Assembly: GCA_934754355.1 (NCBI GenBank)
Contig: CAKVID010000005.1
Span: 1-64,000 of the forward strand
Length of the DNA stretch: 64,000 nt
Direction: 5' to 3'
Source of the DNA: an uncultured Clostridia bacterium
GTDB taxonomy: Bacteria; Bacillota; Clostridia; Christensenellales; UBA1242
This document shows positions 7,760 through 17,755 of this stretch, in pieces. The position numbers and the translations under genes were made by a program. The notes beneath the pieces are model-generated. The model saw only the letters and a list, made by a program, of their open reading frames with translations, was not told the origin of the DNA and ran no database searches. The stretch's first letter is position 1. Each line of letters starts with the position of its first letter.

Positions 7760-10700
7760 ATGAAGAAGTTTATTGTTTATTTGATGGTAATAATACTAGC
7801 AGTATCTTTGGGCTTTGCAGTATTCTACTTGGTTAGAGATAATGAAGTTATTTCTATCTCCAGTGCGTCTATTTACAAAGATGCTGGCGACTCTTTCCAA
7901 ATTGATGTTAATCATCAGAATAAGAAATCTTATACATCAATTACAGTTTCTACTAGCAATGCAAATGTAGTTTCTTATGACAAAACATCTAATACATTCA
8001 AAGCCGAGAATGGTGGCGTTGCTAGAATAAATTTCAGAACGACTAATGCTAAATTTAGAAATTTATGGTGTGATGTAATAGTAGGTGATGGAACTGTAGA
8101 GTCTCCATTCTACATATCTACTCCAGAACAATTAGCATCTATTGGTATGGGTGTTGAGAATGCTGGTACTGGTGTTTATTTTGGTTCTACTAAATATAAC
8201 GAGAAGTATTCTAAGTATTCTTCAGATAAATGTTACAAATTAGTAGCAGATATTGATGTCAAAGATGTTAATGAAGGTTATTGGATTCCACTTAGAGAAT
8301 TTAGTGGTAGATTTGATGGTAACGGCTTTACAATTTCTAATTTGAATATCGATAAAGATAATTACAAGACAACTTTTGAAAATAGCAAAGATTACGATCC
8401 AAATATCTTCTCTAGTGATTATGTAGGATTATTCCAGAAAGTGACTGCTTCTGGTCTAGTATATAATTTCAAACTTTCTAATGTATATGCTAGTGGTATG
8501 TATGGCACATTTGGTGTAATTACTGCCGAGAATAGAGGTGTAATAGAGAGAATTGAAGTAGAAGACGCTTATCTATCTGTAGAAACAGAAGTCTTTGGTG
8601 GACTTGTTGGTAATAATATTACAACCGAAGAAGGCGAGAACGATAATTATATTAGAAATATCGCTAGAATTGATAGATGTAGTATCAATATGATTGCTGG
8701 CAAGAAATTTGTATCTATTGGCGATGAAGAGAAAGAAGTTATCAAAGGTATGAATGGAGTTGTTGGCGGACTAGTTGGTAATAACAACGGTGGCACAGTA
8801 GTTTACTCTTATTCAACTGGCGAAGTTGCTTTTGGTAGCGATAGTAGCAATGCAATTATTTATGGTGGTATTATCGGTAATAATAGTTATATTGCTCTTA
8901 ATAAATTTGGCGGAAGTTATATTTCCAAAATTCAAGGTGGCAATATCAAAGATTGTTATTCTAATTTGAAGACTAACTTTGATTGTGCTCCTGTTAATTC
9001 AAATAGTTTATTTGCTGGAGCAATTGCAAGCAATGTAGATTATTCAGATAGTAAGTATGATAATAAGACCAATGAAGATGTTGTTCATAATTATATTGTT
9101 GGTGTTTATTACAATCTAGACAATTTGAATATTGCACAAGAGAGTATCACTAAGAATTATACTGGTATTGCTTCTTTCAAATACAATTCAACAATAATCA
9201 ATTTCACAGATGAGAAGAAAATTGTTTATGGACTAAAAGAAGAAGATATGAAGATTGGCGACAATTATATATCTCATTCTGCCAATGAAATTGAGTTTGA
9301 TGAGAATGGTGTTTCTCTAGGACTAAAAGAAACTAATATTACTTGGTTATTTGGTTCTGTATGGGCAATAGATAATGACCATAACGAAGGAAAACCATAT
9401 CTTAATTATCAATTAATATACATTCCAGACGACTTTATTACTGCTGGTACTCCAGTTGTAATTAATAATAGCAAATATATGTTTGAGAAAGCAGAAGTAG
9501 AGACCAAACCTACAATTACTTCAGGAACTAATGGTAATATCTCTATGCAAGTAGGCGAGACATATACTATCAAGGTTACTCCTGCAGGTCTTAAATATAC
9601 ATGGATTTCAAGTGATAGCACAATAGCATCAGTAGATGCTTATGGCAAAGTTACAGCACTTAAAGAAGGTAGAGTAACAATTACAGTTGCCAATAAGAGT
9701 GGTATTACAGATACTGTAACAGTTACAATTACTGCTGCTCCAGAGACTATTACTGGTCTTCCAAGTGAAATCAATTTGAAAGTTAATGAGACTTATACAT
9801 TATCTCCTGTAGTTTCTCCAATTGGAACTGCGGTTACTTATAAGTCAGACGATATAAATATTGCTCATGTATCGAGTGCCGGACTTATAAAAGGTATTAG
9901 CGATGGTTCTACTTATGTATATGTATATGCAGGAGTAACATCTGCTAGAGTTAAAGTTAATGTATTCAAAGATACATCAGTTAAGATTGTAACTATCTCA
10001 CTTGCAGATAATGGGACATCAGTTGCAATGAATGGAGTTGTAGCCAAAGTTTATAGTGGTAGTCCAATAACCGGTAAGGTTACAGCAATTGCTAACTATA
10101 ATTCTACAAATGTAAATAGTCAAGTAACATATTCATATACTTCAGACAATCCAAATATCCTAACTATAGATAATAATGGTAATTATGTTATAAGTGGTAG
10201 CGGTGTAGTTAATATTTCAGTAGGCGTTAGTGGTAATGGTTATCTTGGTTCTGCAGGATTTAGAGTTTCAATTACAACTGCTCAAGGTCCAGCCCCAGTA
10301 GTAGATACATTGCAATTCAATGTAAATAGTTATAGTTTGTATGTTGGTCAATCATTTACACTTATTCCAGTTGGTACAAGTAGACCAGTTAATTATTCAA
10401 CTATGAATTCTAGAGTAGCAACAGTAAATGCTAATGGCGTAGTTACAGGTGTTAGTGCAGGTTCTACAAGTATTGTAGGATATATTGTAAATGACAATAA
10501 TTCTAGATCTTATGCAACTTGTTTAATATCTGTAATGAATAAAGTTCAGAAGACTATTACAATTAGTCCTAAGAGTAGTAGTCTAGAAGTTGGTAAAACA
10601 ATAGACTTGTATGCAACTCTTAATGCAGAAAACGCAAACGATAGTATTACTTGGGCTTGTTATCCATCTACTTATGCTACTATGCAGAAGATAGATAATA

Positions 10701-12202
10701 ATCATGTAAGGGTAACAGTTAAGAATGCTGGAAATATAAGTGTAACTGCTACTAGCGGAAATGTATCTGCTACAGCATCAATTCTAGCAACAGACCCTAA
10801 TGCTTATAGCAAATATATTTATAATGCAGATCAATTAAATGCTGTCAGACATCATTTAGACAAAGATTTCGTAATAGCAGATAATATTGACTTAAGTGGT
10901 TGGAAGTGGGTTCCTATCGGAACTAGCAGCAAACCATTCACAGGTAATATTACAAGTAATGGTAATTATACAATTTACAATATAAATGTAGAAGATAATT
11001 ATGAATATGCTGGCTTATTTGGATATGTAAGAAATGCTAATATTAGCAAAATTAATATTACAGATGCAAATATTGCAGGCGATTATGTTGGTGCAATTGC
11101 AGGCTTTAGTACTAGTTCAAATATTTCTAATTGCAGTGTCGCTAATTCTACATTAATAGGTAAAATATCTACTGGCGGTATAGTTGGTAGAGCAACAAAT
11201 TCAGCAATTGATAATTGCAGAGTTAATGGCAGTATTGAGATATCTACTATCAGTGGTAAATCTGGTACTAAATACGCAGGTGGTATTGCTGGTATGTGTT
11301 CATCAACATCAATCACAAATGGTAAAGTAGTAATTAGTGGTAGTATCAGTCTAGGCAGTTCAACATCAGGCTATGCAGGTGGTATTGTTGGATACACTAA
11401 TAGTTCAGTTGAAACCTCTTTGGTAGATGCTAATATCAGTGCTAATTCTTCTGATAACGACTATGCAGGCGGTATTGTTGGATATACTACTAGTACAATC
11501 AGAACTGGTGTTGTTAGAAATTCAGTAATTTCTGGACACTATGCTGGTGGTATAGGTGGTGCATTGAATAATACAAGTAGATATTCAATATACTTCTCAG
11601 ATTTCAAGCATGGATATAGAAAATCAGACATTTCTTCTTCTAATTATTCTAGTAATGTATCCAAGATAGCAGTCAAAGATGGCGTTACTATCAAAGGCGA
11701 AGAGATTGGCGGTTTATTTGGATTAATTAATAGTGGTGTTGTAACAGATAGTTATACTAGAGCCAATTTAAAAGGTGCTAGTTCTAAGTCTATCAAGGGT
11801 GGCTTTGCTAGTTCAATACTTTCTAGCGGACTTACTAATGCTGGTGGTAGTGGTAATATTGGTATAGTAGAGAATTGTTATTCTGCTTGTACATTTGATG
11901 GCACAGGTAAAAATTTCTCAATTACACAATCTTATGTTCACAATCCTATCGGTTCAATGTCAATCAAAGCAAATGATAATAGACCACAAGGTTTCTGTTT
12001 CAATTATCTATTTGATAATGATTTAGATGGTAATGCAACTTACTTCTCTTCTGGTAATATATTTAGTGGAGATAATATTGGTGCTAAACAATCTAGCAAG
12101 AATATGAAGACATCTGGTACTTATACTAATAAAGGGTTCAATTCTTCAATCTGGAATTTGTCTAGTGGATATGCAACTCTTAGAATTGAAAGTAATTTCT
12201 AA
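7760..12202 (+). CDS. very large surface protein with GLUG and Big_2 Ig-like domains
   Basis: 1480 residues. One N-terminal hydrophobic helix (about residues 4-24) acts as signal peptide or membrane anchor; no C-terminal membrane helix or LPxTG was seen. Order: short Ig-like strand-rich region, GLUG-type repeats (GGLVGNN at about 280 and 335) to about 560, five Big_2-like Ig domains between about 580 and 1010 (each with a VGETYTI or VGKTIDL strand and a final GxxTITV-type strand), then a second GLUG block (YAGGIVGYT, IGGLFGLI) to the end. ggggggaaaa precedes the ATG; the upstream in-frame TTG at 7721 lacks a site. Probably an adhesin or surface-layer component facing the host or other cells. 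Confidence 0.8.
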   Translation: MKKFIVYLMVIILAVSLGFAVFYLVRDNEVISISSASIYKDAGDSFQIDVNHQNKKSYTSITVSTSNANVVSYDKTSNTFKAENGGVARINFRTTNAKFRNLWCDVIVGDGTVESPFYISTPEQLASIGMGVENAGTGVYFGSTKYNEKYSKYSSDKCYKLVADIDVKDVNEGYWIPLREFSGRFDGNGFTISNLNIDKDNYKTTFENSKDYDPNIFSSDYVGLFQKVTASGLVYNFKLSNVYASGMYGTFGVITAENRGVIERIEVEDAYLSVETEVFGGLVGNNITTEEGENDNYIRNIARIDRCSINMIAGKKFVSIGDEEKEVIKGMNGVVGGLVGNNNGGTVVYSYSTGEVAFGSDSSNAIIYGGIIGNNSYIALNKFGGSYISKIQGGNIKDCYSNLKTNFDCAPVNSNSLFAGAIASNVDYSDSKYDNKTNEDVVHNYIVGVYYNLDNLNIAQESITKNYTGIASFKYNSTIINFTDEKKIVYGLKEEDMKIGDNYISHSANEIEFDENGVSLGLKETNITWLFGSVWAIDNDHNEGKPYLNYQLIYIPDDFITAGTPVVINNSKYMFEKAEVETKPTITSGTNGNISMQVGETYTIKVTPAGLKYTWISSDSTIASVDAYGKVTALKEGRVTITVANKSGITDTVTVTITAAPETITGLPSEINLKVNETYTLSPVVSPIGTAVTYKSDDINIAHVSSAGLIKGISDGSTYVYVYAGVTSARVKVNVFKDTSVKIVTISLADNGTSVAMNGVVAKVYSGSPITGKVTAIANYNSTNVNSQVTYSYTSDNPNILTIDNNGNYVISGSGVVNISVGVSGNGYLGSAGFRVSITTAQGPAPVVDTLQFNVNSYSLYVGQSFTLIPVGTSRPVNYSTMNSRVATVNANGVVTGVSAGSTSIVGYIVNDNNSRSYATCLISVMNKVQKTITISPKSSSLEVGKTIDLYATLNAENANDSITWACYPSTYATMQKIDNNHVRVTVKNAGNISVTATSGNVSATASILATDPNAYSKYIYNADQLNAVRHHLDKDFVIADNIDLSGWKWVPIGTSSKPFTGNITSNGNYTIYNINVEDNYEYAGLFGYVRNANISKINITDANIAGDYVGAIAGFSTSSNISNCSVANSTLIGKISTGGIVGRATNSAIDNCRVNGSIEISTISGKSGTKYAGGIAGMCSSTSITNGKVVISGSISLGSSTSGYAGGIVGYTNSSVETSLVDANISANSSDNDYAGGIVGYTTSTIRTGVVRNSVISGHYAGGIGGALNNTSRYSIYFSDFKHGYRKSDISSSNYSSNVSKIAVKDGVTIKGEEIGGLFGLINSGVVTDSYTRANLKGASSKSIKGGFASSILSSGLTNAGGSGNIGIVENCYSACTFDGTGKNFSITQSYVHNPIGSMSIKANDNRPQGFCFNYLFDNDLDGNATYFSSGNIFSGDNIGAKQSSKNMKTSGTYTNKGFNSSIWNLSSGYATLRIESNF

Positions 12203-12215
12203 TTAAATAAAGAAC

Positions 12216-12254
12216 AAAAAAAGATATTAGCCAAATGGTTAATATCTTTTTTTT
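12216..12254. terminator. bidirectional terminator
   Basis: A 15-bp stem, aaaaagatattagcc / ggttaatatctttttt with an AAAT loop, with T runs in both directions. Serves the surface protein and the convergent spoVG. Confidence 0.9.
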
Positions 12255-12294
12255 GTTTAATCCCTAATAATTATAATTAATGCTTATTCAAGAA

Positions 12295-12564
12295 TTAAGC
12301 GTTAGCCTTAAGTTCTTCTTCATATTTAGCAAGAACTAATTTGTTGATTTCTTCTCTTGTAGGAGTGTTGATTGGGTGAGCAACATCTTTGTATTCACCT
12401 TCAGGAGTTTTTCTGCTAGGCATACTTACGAATAAGCCTTGGTTTCCTTCTAATACTTTGATGTCGTGAACAACGAAACACTCATCAATAGTGATTGTTG
12501 CTACTGCTTTTAGTTTGCTCTCTCCATTTGGAATCAAACGAATACGAATGTCAGTAATTTTCAA
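12295..12564 (-). CDS. spoVG: SpoVG regulator, TTG start
   Basis: 89 residues, full length for SpoVG. The family pattern is clear: N-terminal ITDIRIR strand, VATITIDECFVVHDIKVLEG and the FVSMPSRK loop followed by the C-terminal helix. SpoVG is a small site-specific nucleic-acid-binding regulator that affects sporulation, cell division and surface properties in Firmicutes. The start codon is TTG, 9 nt after aaaagg; no in-frame ATG fits the conserved start. Its promoter is at 12610-12638. Divergent from murC. Confidence 0.95.
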   Translation of the reverse strand: MKITDIRIRLIPNGESKLKAVATITIDECFVVHDIKVLEGNQGLFVSMPSRKTPEGEYKDVAHPINTPTREEINKLVLAKYEEELKANA

Positions 12565-12609
12565 TTTAGTGTACCTTTTCCTTATAATATTAGCATTATT
12601 GCTATTTAT

Positions 12610-12638
12610 ATTTTACATAAAATTTATAAATGTTACAA
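12610..12638 (-). promoter_or_regulatory. promoter of spoVG
   Basis: Minus strand: TTGTAA (12638-12633), 17-bp spacer, TAAAAT (12615-12610) with an extended TG. It reads as a sigma-A site; I did not see the sigma-H pattern known for Bacillus spoVG. Confidence 0.55.
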
Positions 12639-12669
12639 CTTTTTTTGAGTATATTTCATATAAAATATT

Positions 12670-14019
12670 ATGAAAATGACGAGTAATTTTAAATTTAATA
12701 ACATATTTTTTGTGGGAATTGGCGGAATTAGTATGTCTGGGCTTTGCAAAATTTCGCATAATCTAGGCGCTAAAGTAAGCGGAAGTGATATTTCTTACAA
12801 TGAAGAAATTGCTAAATTGCGTGCTTTGAATATTAAGGTATTTAGTACTCATAGTAAGAGTAATATAAATAAAGATATAGACTTGGTTGTATATTCTGGT
12901 GCGATTAATAATCAAAATCCAGAGATTTTAGAAGCCAAAAGATTGGGTATTAAATGTATGGAACGCTCTCAGTTTCTAGGCATTATATCTAGATTATTCG
13001 ATAGTACTATTGCTATTTCAGGTACTCATGGCAAGACTACTACAACCTCAATGATTGGAACAATTCTTGAGGGTGCTGGATATAAACCCACTATCCATTT
13101 GGGCGGAGAGAGTATTAATCTAGCAGATAATACAATTATTGGGGATAATAAATATTTTGTAGTAGAAGCGTGCGAATATAGAGAGAGTTTCAGATTTCTC
13201 AAACCCGAAATTCTGGTTGTAACAAATATTGAAGCCGACCACTTGGACTATTACAAAGATATCAAAGATATAACTCGTGCTTTTGTGCGATTAAATAAAA
13301 AATCCAAATTCTTAATTAGAAATGATACTGTTGAAGTTAAATCTAGTAAAGAGTATGTTATAGGCAAAGACTTTAGAATATCTAGAGAAGTCTTTGAAAA
13401 TAATGGGTATACATTCGATGTGTACTTCCATGATAGTTATTTCTATACTTTCCGCTTGAATATGATAGGACATCATAATGTTATAAATGCACTATGTGCA
13501 ATTGCTGTTTGTTATAAATTAGGTGTAGATAGAGAAGTAATAAAGGCAGGTCTAGATAAATATGCTGGTGTTAAGAGAAGATATGAGAGAATTGGACTAA
13601 CAAATAATACTCCTATAATAATTGACTATGCTCATCACCCAACAGAGATTGCAAATAGTATTAAGGGCATTGAAGAAGTATATAGTAATATATTGTATAT
13701 TTTTCAACCGCATACATATTCTAGAACAATAACACTCATTAGCGACTTTGTTAATGTCTTGCAAGAGAGAAATCTATTGTTATATAAAACATATCCAGCA
13801 CGAGAAAAGGAAATTGTAGGCGGTAGAGCGATAGATTTATTTGATAATATAATGGATAGAAATTTATATAAAGGCAGTACAAAATTGCTAGAGTATGTAG
13901 AAGATATTGATGTGCTAAGAAGTAGAATAGATAACTTAATTTTATCTAATAATTTTGATTGTGTATTAATACTTGGGGCGGGCGATTTGGCGGAGAAAAT
14001 GAGGAAATATTATAAATAA
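12670..14019 (+). CDS. murC: UDP-N-acetylmuramate--L-alanine ligase
   Basis: 449 residues, normal for MurC. It adds L-Ala to UDP-MurNAc in the cytoplasm, the first amino acid of the peptidoglycan stem. Seen: N-terminal Rossmann motif GIGGISMSGL, ATP loop SGTHGKTTTT at about residues 117-126, the EADHLDYY segment, and the MurC/Mpl motif IIDYAHHPTEI before the C-terminal domain. The ATG at 12670 has no clear Shine-Dalgarno sequence, and a second ATG lies at 12676, so the exact start is uncertain. Divergent from spoVG. Confidence 0.93.
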   Translation: MKMTSNFKFNNIFFVGIGGISMSGLCKISHNLGAKVSGSDISYNEEIAKLRALNIKVFSTHSKSNINKDIDLVVYSGAINNQNPEILEAKRLGIKCMERSQFLGIISRLFDSTIAISGTHGKTTTTSMIGTILEGAGYKPTIHLGGESINLADNTIIGDNKYFVVEACEYRESFRFLKPEILVVTNIEADHLDYYKDIKDITRAFVRLNKKSKFLIRNDTVEVKSSKEYVIGKDFRISREVFENNGYTFDVYFHDSYFYTFRLNMIGHHNVINALCAIAVCYKLGVDREVIKAGLDKYAGVKRRYERIGLTNNTPIIIDYAHHPTEIANSIKGIEEVYSNILYIFQPHTYSRTITLISDFVNVLQERNLLLYKTYPAREKEIVGGRAIDLFDNIMDRNLYKGSTKLLEYVEDIDVLRSRIDNLILSNNFDCVLILGAGDLAEKMRKYYK

Positions 14020-14032
14020 ATTACTAAAAGTC

Positions 14033-14062
14033 TTGACTTTGAGTAGGTGTATGTTGTATAAT
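14033..14062 (+). promoter_or_regulatory. promoter of rpmE
   Basis: TTGACT (14033-14038), 18-bp spacer, TATAAT (14057-14062). Start of transcription expected near 14069, giving a leader of about 160 nt. Confidence 0.65.
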
Positions 14063-14229
14063 CTACAAGGAATTAAAATTTGATTTAGATTTTAAAGCCT
14101 TGTAGATGAACACTCAAGTGTATTTTTTTACTTTGATTGAAATCTCAAAATAGCGAAGTTTAATCCTGGAAACTAGGGAAAGATAACTTCAATAAATCGG
14201 ATTTTTTATAATATGAGAGGTGAATACTT
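14061..14229 (+). promoter_or_regulatory. structured rpmE 5' leader, candidate L31 autoregulatory leader
   Basis: A long hairpin pairs atctacaagg (14061-14070) with ccttgtagat (14098-14107), with an inner stem ttaaaat / attttaa. It is followed by a short hairpin and T run (14111-14130) and about 90 nt with a second possible stem gaagtt / aacttc (14155-14192). Leaders that bind L31 upstream of rpmE are known in several phyla. I cannot match the published consensus by eye, so regulation by L31 is inference. Confidence 0.4.
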
Positions 14230-14436
14230 ATGAAACAAGACATACATCCAGATTATCACGAAGTGGAAGTTGTTTGTGTTTGTGGCTCTAAGTTCAAAAC
14301 AAAGTCTACTATCAAAGGCGATACAATAAGAATTGATGTGTGTGATAAATGTCACCCATTCTATTCTGGTAAGCAAAAACTTGTAGACACTGCTGGAAGA
14401 GTAGAGAAATTTAAGAAGAAACACAATTTAGATTAA
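14230..14436 (+). CDS. rpmE: 50S ribosomal protein L31, zinc-binding type
   Basis: 68 residues. The Cys-containing (C+) form: Cys16, Cys18, Cys38 and Cys41 are the expected zinc ligands, followed by the conserved CHPFYSGKQK and the RVEKFKKK tail. gagaggtg precedes the ATG. L31 sits at the central protuberance and bridges the subunits. Followed directly by a terminator, then by prmC-prfA, the usual Firmicute order. Confidence 0.96.
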   Translation: MKQDIHPDYHEVEVVCVCGSKFKTKSTIKGDTIRIDVCDKCHPFYSGKQKLVDTAGRVEKFKKKHNLD

Positions 14437-14446
14437 TTAGTAAAAG

Positions 14447-14479
14447 TGAAGCAAGGCTTGTATCTTGCTCATTTTTTTT
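14447..14479 (+). terminator. rho-independent terminator after rpmE
   Basis: Stem tgaagcaag / cttgctca with one bulged base, then eight T. Confidence 0.85.
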
Positions 14480-14540
14480 GTAAAATAGTAATAATTGTAT
14501 TGAAAATTATAATAAATTATTTTTTTTATAATTCTTTTTT

Positions 14541-14549
14541 TGATATAAT
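14541..14549 (+). promoter_or_regulatory. extended -10 promoter of prmC-prfA
   Basis: TGATATAAT: extended -10 with consensus TATAAT at 14544-14549. The -35 region is only a T run, so the extended element probably carries the promoter. Confidence 0.5.
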
Positions 14550-14610
14550 ACTTGTATTACTTAAGTGACTTTCACTAGAGTATTAGATAAGTTTATTATT
14601 GGAGATACTT

Positions 14611-15510
14611 ATGAAGAGAACAGACCTTATTAAGTTTGCAGAGACACAATTGAAAGATGCGGGCATTCCCGACTACGAAGAGAGTAGTAGAAGACTACTT
14701 AGTTTTGTTTTGAAGTGTAAAGATGGCGAACTTTTCTTGAAAGACAATATTAGCGAAGATGACGCTAATAATTATTTGAAATTAATCAAAGAAAGAAGTA
14801 GACATGTTCCACTAGATAAGATTATTGGCTTCAAGTATTTCTATGATATTAAAATTCCTTTTAATAAAAATGTCCTTACTCCAAGATACGAGACAGAATT
14901 CTTGGTAGATAGAGTAGTTATTGATATCAAGAATATGTATAGTAATGTTAGACTTAATTTGCCATTTAGTCCCATCACAGTATTAGACTTGTGTACAGGC
15001 AGTGGTTGTGTAGGTTTGGCTGTTGCTAATTCTACGGGTGCTAATGTAACACTTAGCGATATAGACAAATTGGCACTAAGCGTTGCTAGTAGCAATAATG
15101 ACCTTAATAATAAGATAAGAGAAGAGAGAGGCTTGCCACCTATTAATCCTAATTTTGTATTATCCGATATGTTTGATAGTATCAAATGGAAGTTTGATAT
15201 CATCGTGTGTAATCCACCTTATATATGTTCTCAAGACCTTAATAAATTAGAAATAGAAGTTAGAGACTTCGACCCCGCTATCGCACTTGATGGTGGCAAA
15301 GACGGCTTGAATTTCTATAGAACAATTGCCAAAGTTGGACATAAATACCTAAATGATGCGGGTAGAATTTATTTGGAAATTGGAATAAATCAGAGTGAAA
15401 AGATTGTTAAATTGCTAGAGAAGAATTTTGATAATATCGAGGTTATCAAAGATTTGGCTGGCATAGATAGATTTATAATTGCAAGAAAGAGAGATAAACA
15501 TGCTAAATAA
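14611..15510 (+). CDS. prmC: protein-(glutamine-N5) methyltransferase, release factor-specific
   Basis: 299 residues. PrmC methylates the Gln of the GGQ motif in release factors. Seen: N-terminal helical substrate domain, SAM-binding motif LDLCTGSGCVGLA at about residues 126-138, and the catalytic NPPY at about 201-204. ATG 14611 is 6 nt after ggag; the longer frame from 14599 begins before that site. It overlaps prfA by 11 nt, so the enzyme and its substrate are co-translated. Confidence 0.95.
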   Translation: MKRTDLIKFAETQLKDAGIPDYEESSRRLLSFVLKCKDGELFLKDNISEDDANNYLKLIKERSRHVPLDKIIGFKYFYDIKIPFNKNVLTPRYETEFLVDRVVIDIKNMYSNVRLNLPFSPITVLDLCTGSGCVGLAVANSTGANVTLSDIDKLALSVASSNNDLNNKIREERGLPPINPNFVLSDMFDSIKWKFDIIVCNPPYICSQDLNKLEIEVRDFDPAIALDGGKDGLNFYRTIAKVGHKYLNDAGRIYLEIGINQSEKIVKLLEKNFDNIEVIKDLAGIDRFIIARKRDKHAK

Positions 15511-16570
15511 AATTAGATTTTTGAAAGAGAAATTCTTAGAGATAGAGAAAGAGATGCTTCGCCCAGAAGTAATTGCCGATAGTAAGAAGTATACCGAACT
15601 ATGCAAAGAATATAGTGAACTTGAGCCTATTAGCCAGGCTTATGATGATTATGCGTCTGTTCTTAGTACTATCAAATCAGATGAAGAATTACTAGAAGTA
15701 GAGACAGATAACGAAATGCGTTCGATGTTGAATGCTGAACTTGAAGAGTGCAAGAAGAAGACAGAAGCATTAGACGAACATATCAAGATATTGCTTCTGC
15801 CAAAGGACGATAATGACGAACTAAATGTAATACTTGAGATTAGAGCGGGAGCAGGTGGCGAAGAAGCCAGCCTATTTGGCGGAGTACTACTTAGAATGTA
15901 CTCAATGTATGCCGAAAGCAAACGATGGCGAGTTGAGATTTTATCCCAGAGTGAGACAGAACTTGGTGGAGTAAAGGAAGCAAACCTTAGAATTTCGGGC
16001 AAAGGTGCTTATAGTAAATTCAAGTACGAAAGTGGAGTTCATAGAGTACAGAGAGTGCCAGAAACCGAGAGTTCAGGAAGAATTCATACTAGTACAGCAA
16101 CAGTTGCTGTTCTTCCAGAGCACCAAGAAGTCGATGTAGAAATTAACGAGAAAGATTTGGAAATAGATGTGTATAGATCGGGTGGTGCTGGCGGTCAGCA
16201 TGTTAATACAACCGATAGTGCAGTTAGAATTACACACATTCCTACAGGCATAGTTGTTGCTTGTCAAGATGAGAGGTCACAACTTAAGAATAGAGAGAAA
16301 GCAATGTCTGTCTTAAAGAGCAAATTATATGACTACTATCAAATGCAAGTAGACGAAGAATATGCCAGAAATAGGAAAAATCAAGTAGGAACAGGGGATA
16401 GAAGTGAGAGAATTAGAACATATAACTATCCTCAGAGTAGACTAACCGATCATAGAATTAATTACACTTCATACAATCTAGAAGGCTTCTTAAATGGCGA
16501 CCTTGATGATTTGATTTCTAATCTTTCTATTGCTGAACAAAAAGAGAAATTAGAAAGAATAACATTGTAA
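15500..16570 (+). CDS. prfA: peptide chain release factor 1
   Basis: 356 residues. RF1 ends translation at UAA and UAG. The GGQ motif lies in GAGGQHVNTTDSAVRIT (about residue 231), and the stop-codon recognition tripeptide is the RF1-type PxT, here PET at about residue 187 (QRVPETESSGR), not the RF2 SPF. The start at 15500 has gagag upstream and lies inside the end of prmC; the frame from 15479 would be an unlikely TTG. trpS follows 25 nt later. Confidence 0.95.
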   Translation: MLNKIRFLKEKFLEIEKEMLRPEVIADSKKYTELCKEYSELEPISQAYDDYASVLSTIKSDEELLEVETDNEMRSMLNAELEECKKKTEALDEHIKILLLPKDDNDELNVILEIRAGAGGEEASLFGGVLLRMYSMYAESKRWRVEILSQSETELGGVKEANLRISGKGAYSKFKYESGVHRVQRVPETESSGRIHTSTATVAVLPEHQEVDVEINEKDLEIDVYRSGGAGGQHVNTTDSAVRITHIPTGIVVACQDERSQLKNREKAMSVLKSKLYDYYQMQVDEEYARNRKNQVGTGDRSERIRTYNYPQSRLTDHRINYTSYNLEGFLNGDLDDLISNLSIAEQKEKLERITL

Positions 16571-16595
16571 TCAAACAATGTAAAAGAAGGATATT

Positions 16596-17594
16596 ATGGA
16601 GAAAAAAACAATTTATACAGCCATTAAACCTACTGGAATTTTAACACTAGGCGGGTTTATTGGTGTGGCTCAATCACTAAAGAAAATGACAGAAGACTAC
16701 AATGCATATATTTGTATTGCAGATTTGCATGCACTTACTATCAATCCCGAGCCAGAAATTTTGAGAGAAAATACTTACAAACTATTGGCATTATATTTAT
16801 CTTTGGGAATAGACCCAGATAAATGTACATTATATCTTCAAAGCCAAGTAAAAGAGCATTCCGAACTTAATTGGGTTCTATCCAATTTCACAATGCTTGG
16901 CGAGGCTACTAGAATGACGCAATTCAAAGACCATCAAGCCAAATCCAAAGAAATAAATATGGGACTTCTTAATTATCCAATACTAATGGCAGGAGATATT
17001 CTTCTATACGATACAGATATTGTCCCTGTTGGTATTGACCAGAAACAACACGTAGAATTGTGTAGAAATATTGCAATTAGATTTAATCACAAGATGGGCG
17101 ATACTTTCAAAATTCCCGATGTGTTAATTAGAAGTGAAGGCTATAAAATTTGTGGGCTTAGTGACCCTACTAAGAAGATGAGCAAATCAGAAAGGGGAGA
17201 TACTGGCACAATCTTTATAGAAGATACAGAGGAAGAAATACTTAAGAAAGTCAAAAGAGCAGTAACGGATAGTGATAACCAGGTAAGATATGATGTAGAG
17301 AATAAACCGGGTGTTAGCAATTTGCTTACAATCTATGCTTGCCTTAAAAATATTAATGTAAAGGAAGCAGAGAAAATATTTGAAAATGCTAACTATGGCA
17401 CATTAAAAACAGAAGTTGCAGGAGCAATAATAGACACTCTTAAGCCTCTTCAAGAGAAATATTATAGTTATCTGGCAAACAAAGAATATCTAGATGAAAT
17501 ATTTGCTAAGGGCAGAAAGAAAGCAGAATTGAAGGCTAGAGAAACTATGAAGAAAGTATATGCCAAATTAGGATTGGTCAAATCAAATGATTAA
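16596..17594 (+). CDS. trpS: tryptophanyl-tRNA synthetase
   Basis: 332 residues, standard for bacterial TrpRS. It charges tRNA-Trp with tryptophan. Class I motifs: the HIGH equivalent in PTGILTLGGFIG (residues 12-23; the usual Asn of GNY is Gly here) and KMSKS at about 194-198. The GDILLYDTDIVPVGIDQKQH block is typical for TrpRS. aagaagga precedes the ATG. Follows prfA closely and likely shares its transcript. Confidence 0.95.
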   Translation: MEKKTIYTAIKPTGILTLGGFIGVAQSLKKMTEDYNAYICIADLHALTINPEPEILRENTYKLLALYLSLGIDPDKCTLYLQSQVKEHSELNWVLSNFTMLGEATRMTQFKDHQAKSKEINMGLLNYPILMAGDILLYDTDIVPVGIDQKQHVELCRNIAIRFNHKMGDTFKIPDVLIRSEGYKICGLSDPTKKMSKSERGDTGTIFIEDTEEEILKKVKRAVTDSDNQVRYDVENKPGVSNLLTIYACLKNINVKEAEKIFENANYGTLKTEVAGAIIDTLKPLQEKYYSYLANKEYLDEIFAKGRKKAELKARETMKKVYAKLGLVKSND

Positions 17595-17650
17595 TGTTAT
17601 ATAGCATTTACTTTGCAATTTAATATAAAAATGTCTAAAAAAGATGTGAA

Positions 17651-17698
17651 AATAAATATTTAAGTTCATTTTGTTGACTTAAATGTTTATTTTTTTAT
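17651..17698 (+). terminator. rho-independent terminator after trpS
   Basis: 15-bp AT-rich stem (17651-17665 with 17677-17691, one G-T pair) leading into a T run. Confidence 0.8.
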
Positions 17699-17755
17699 AT
17701 AATTAAATTAAGAGTAAAACATTCTTTACTAAAATAAATTACTAGGTGAATGTGT

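Noticed and set aside
12491..12673. 60-codon plus-strand ORF opposite spoVG
   Set aside because: Antisense of spoVG and its promoter; no ribosome site.
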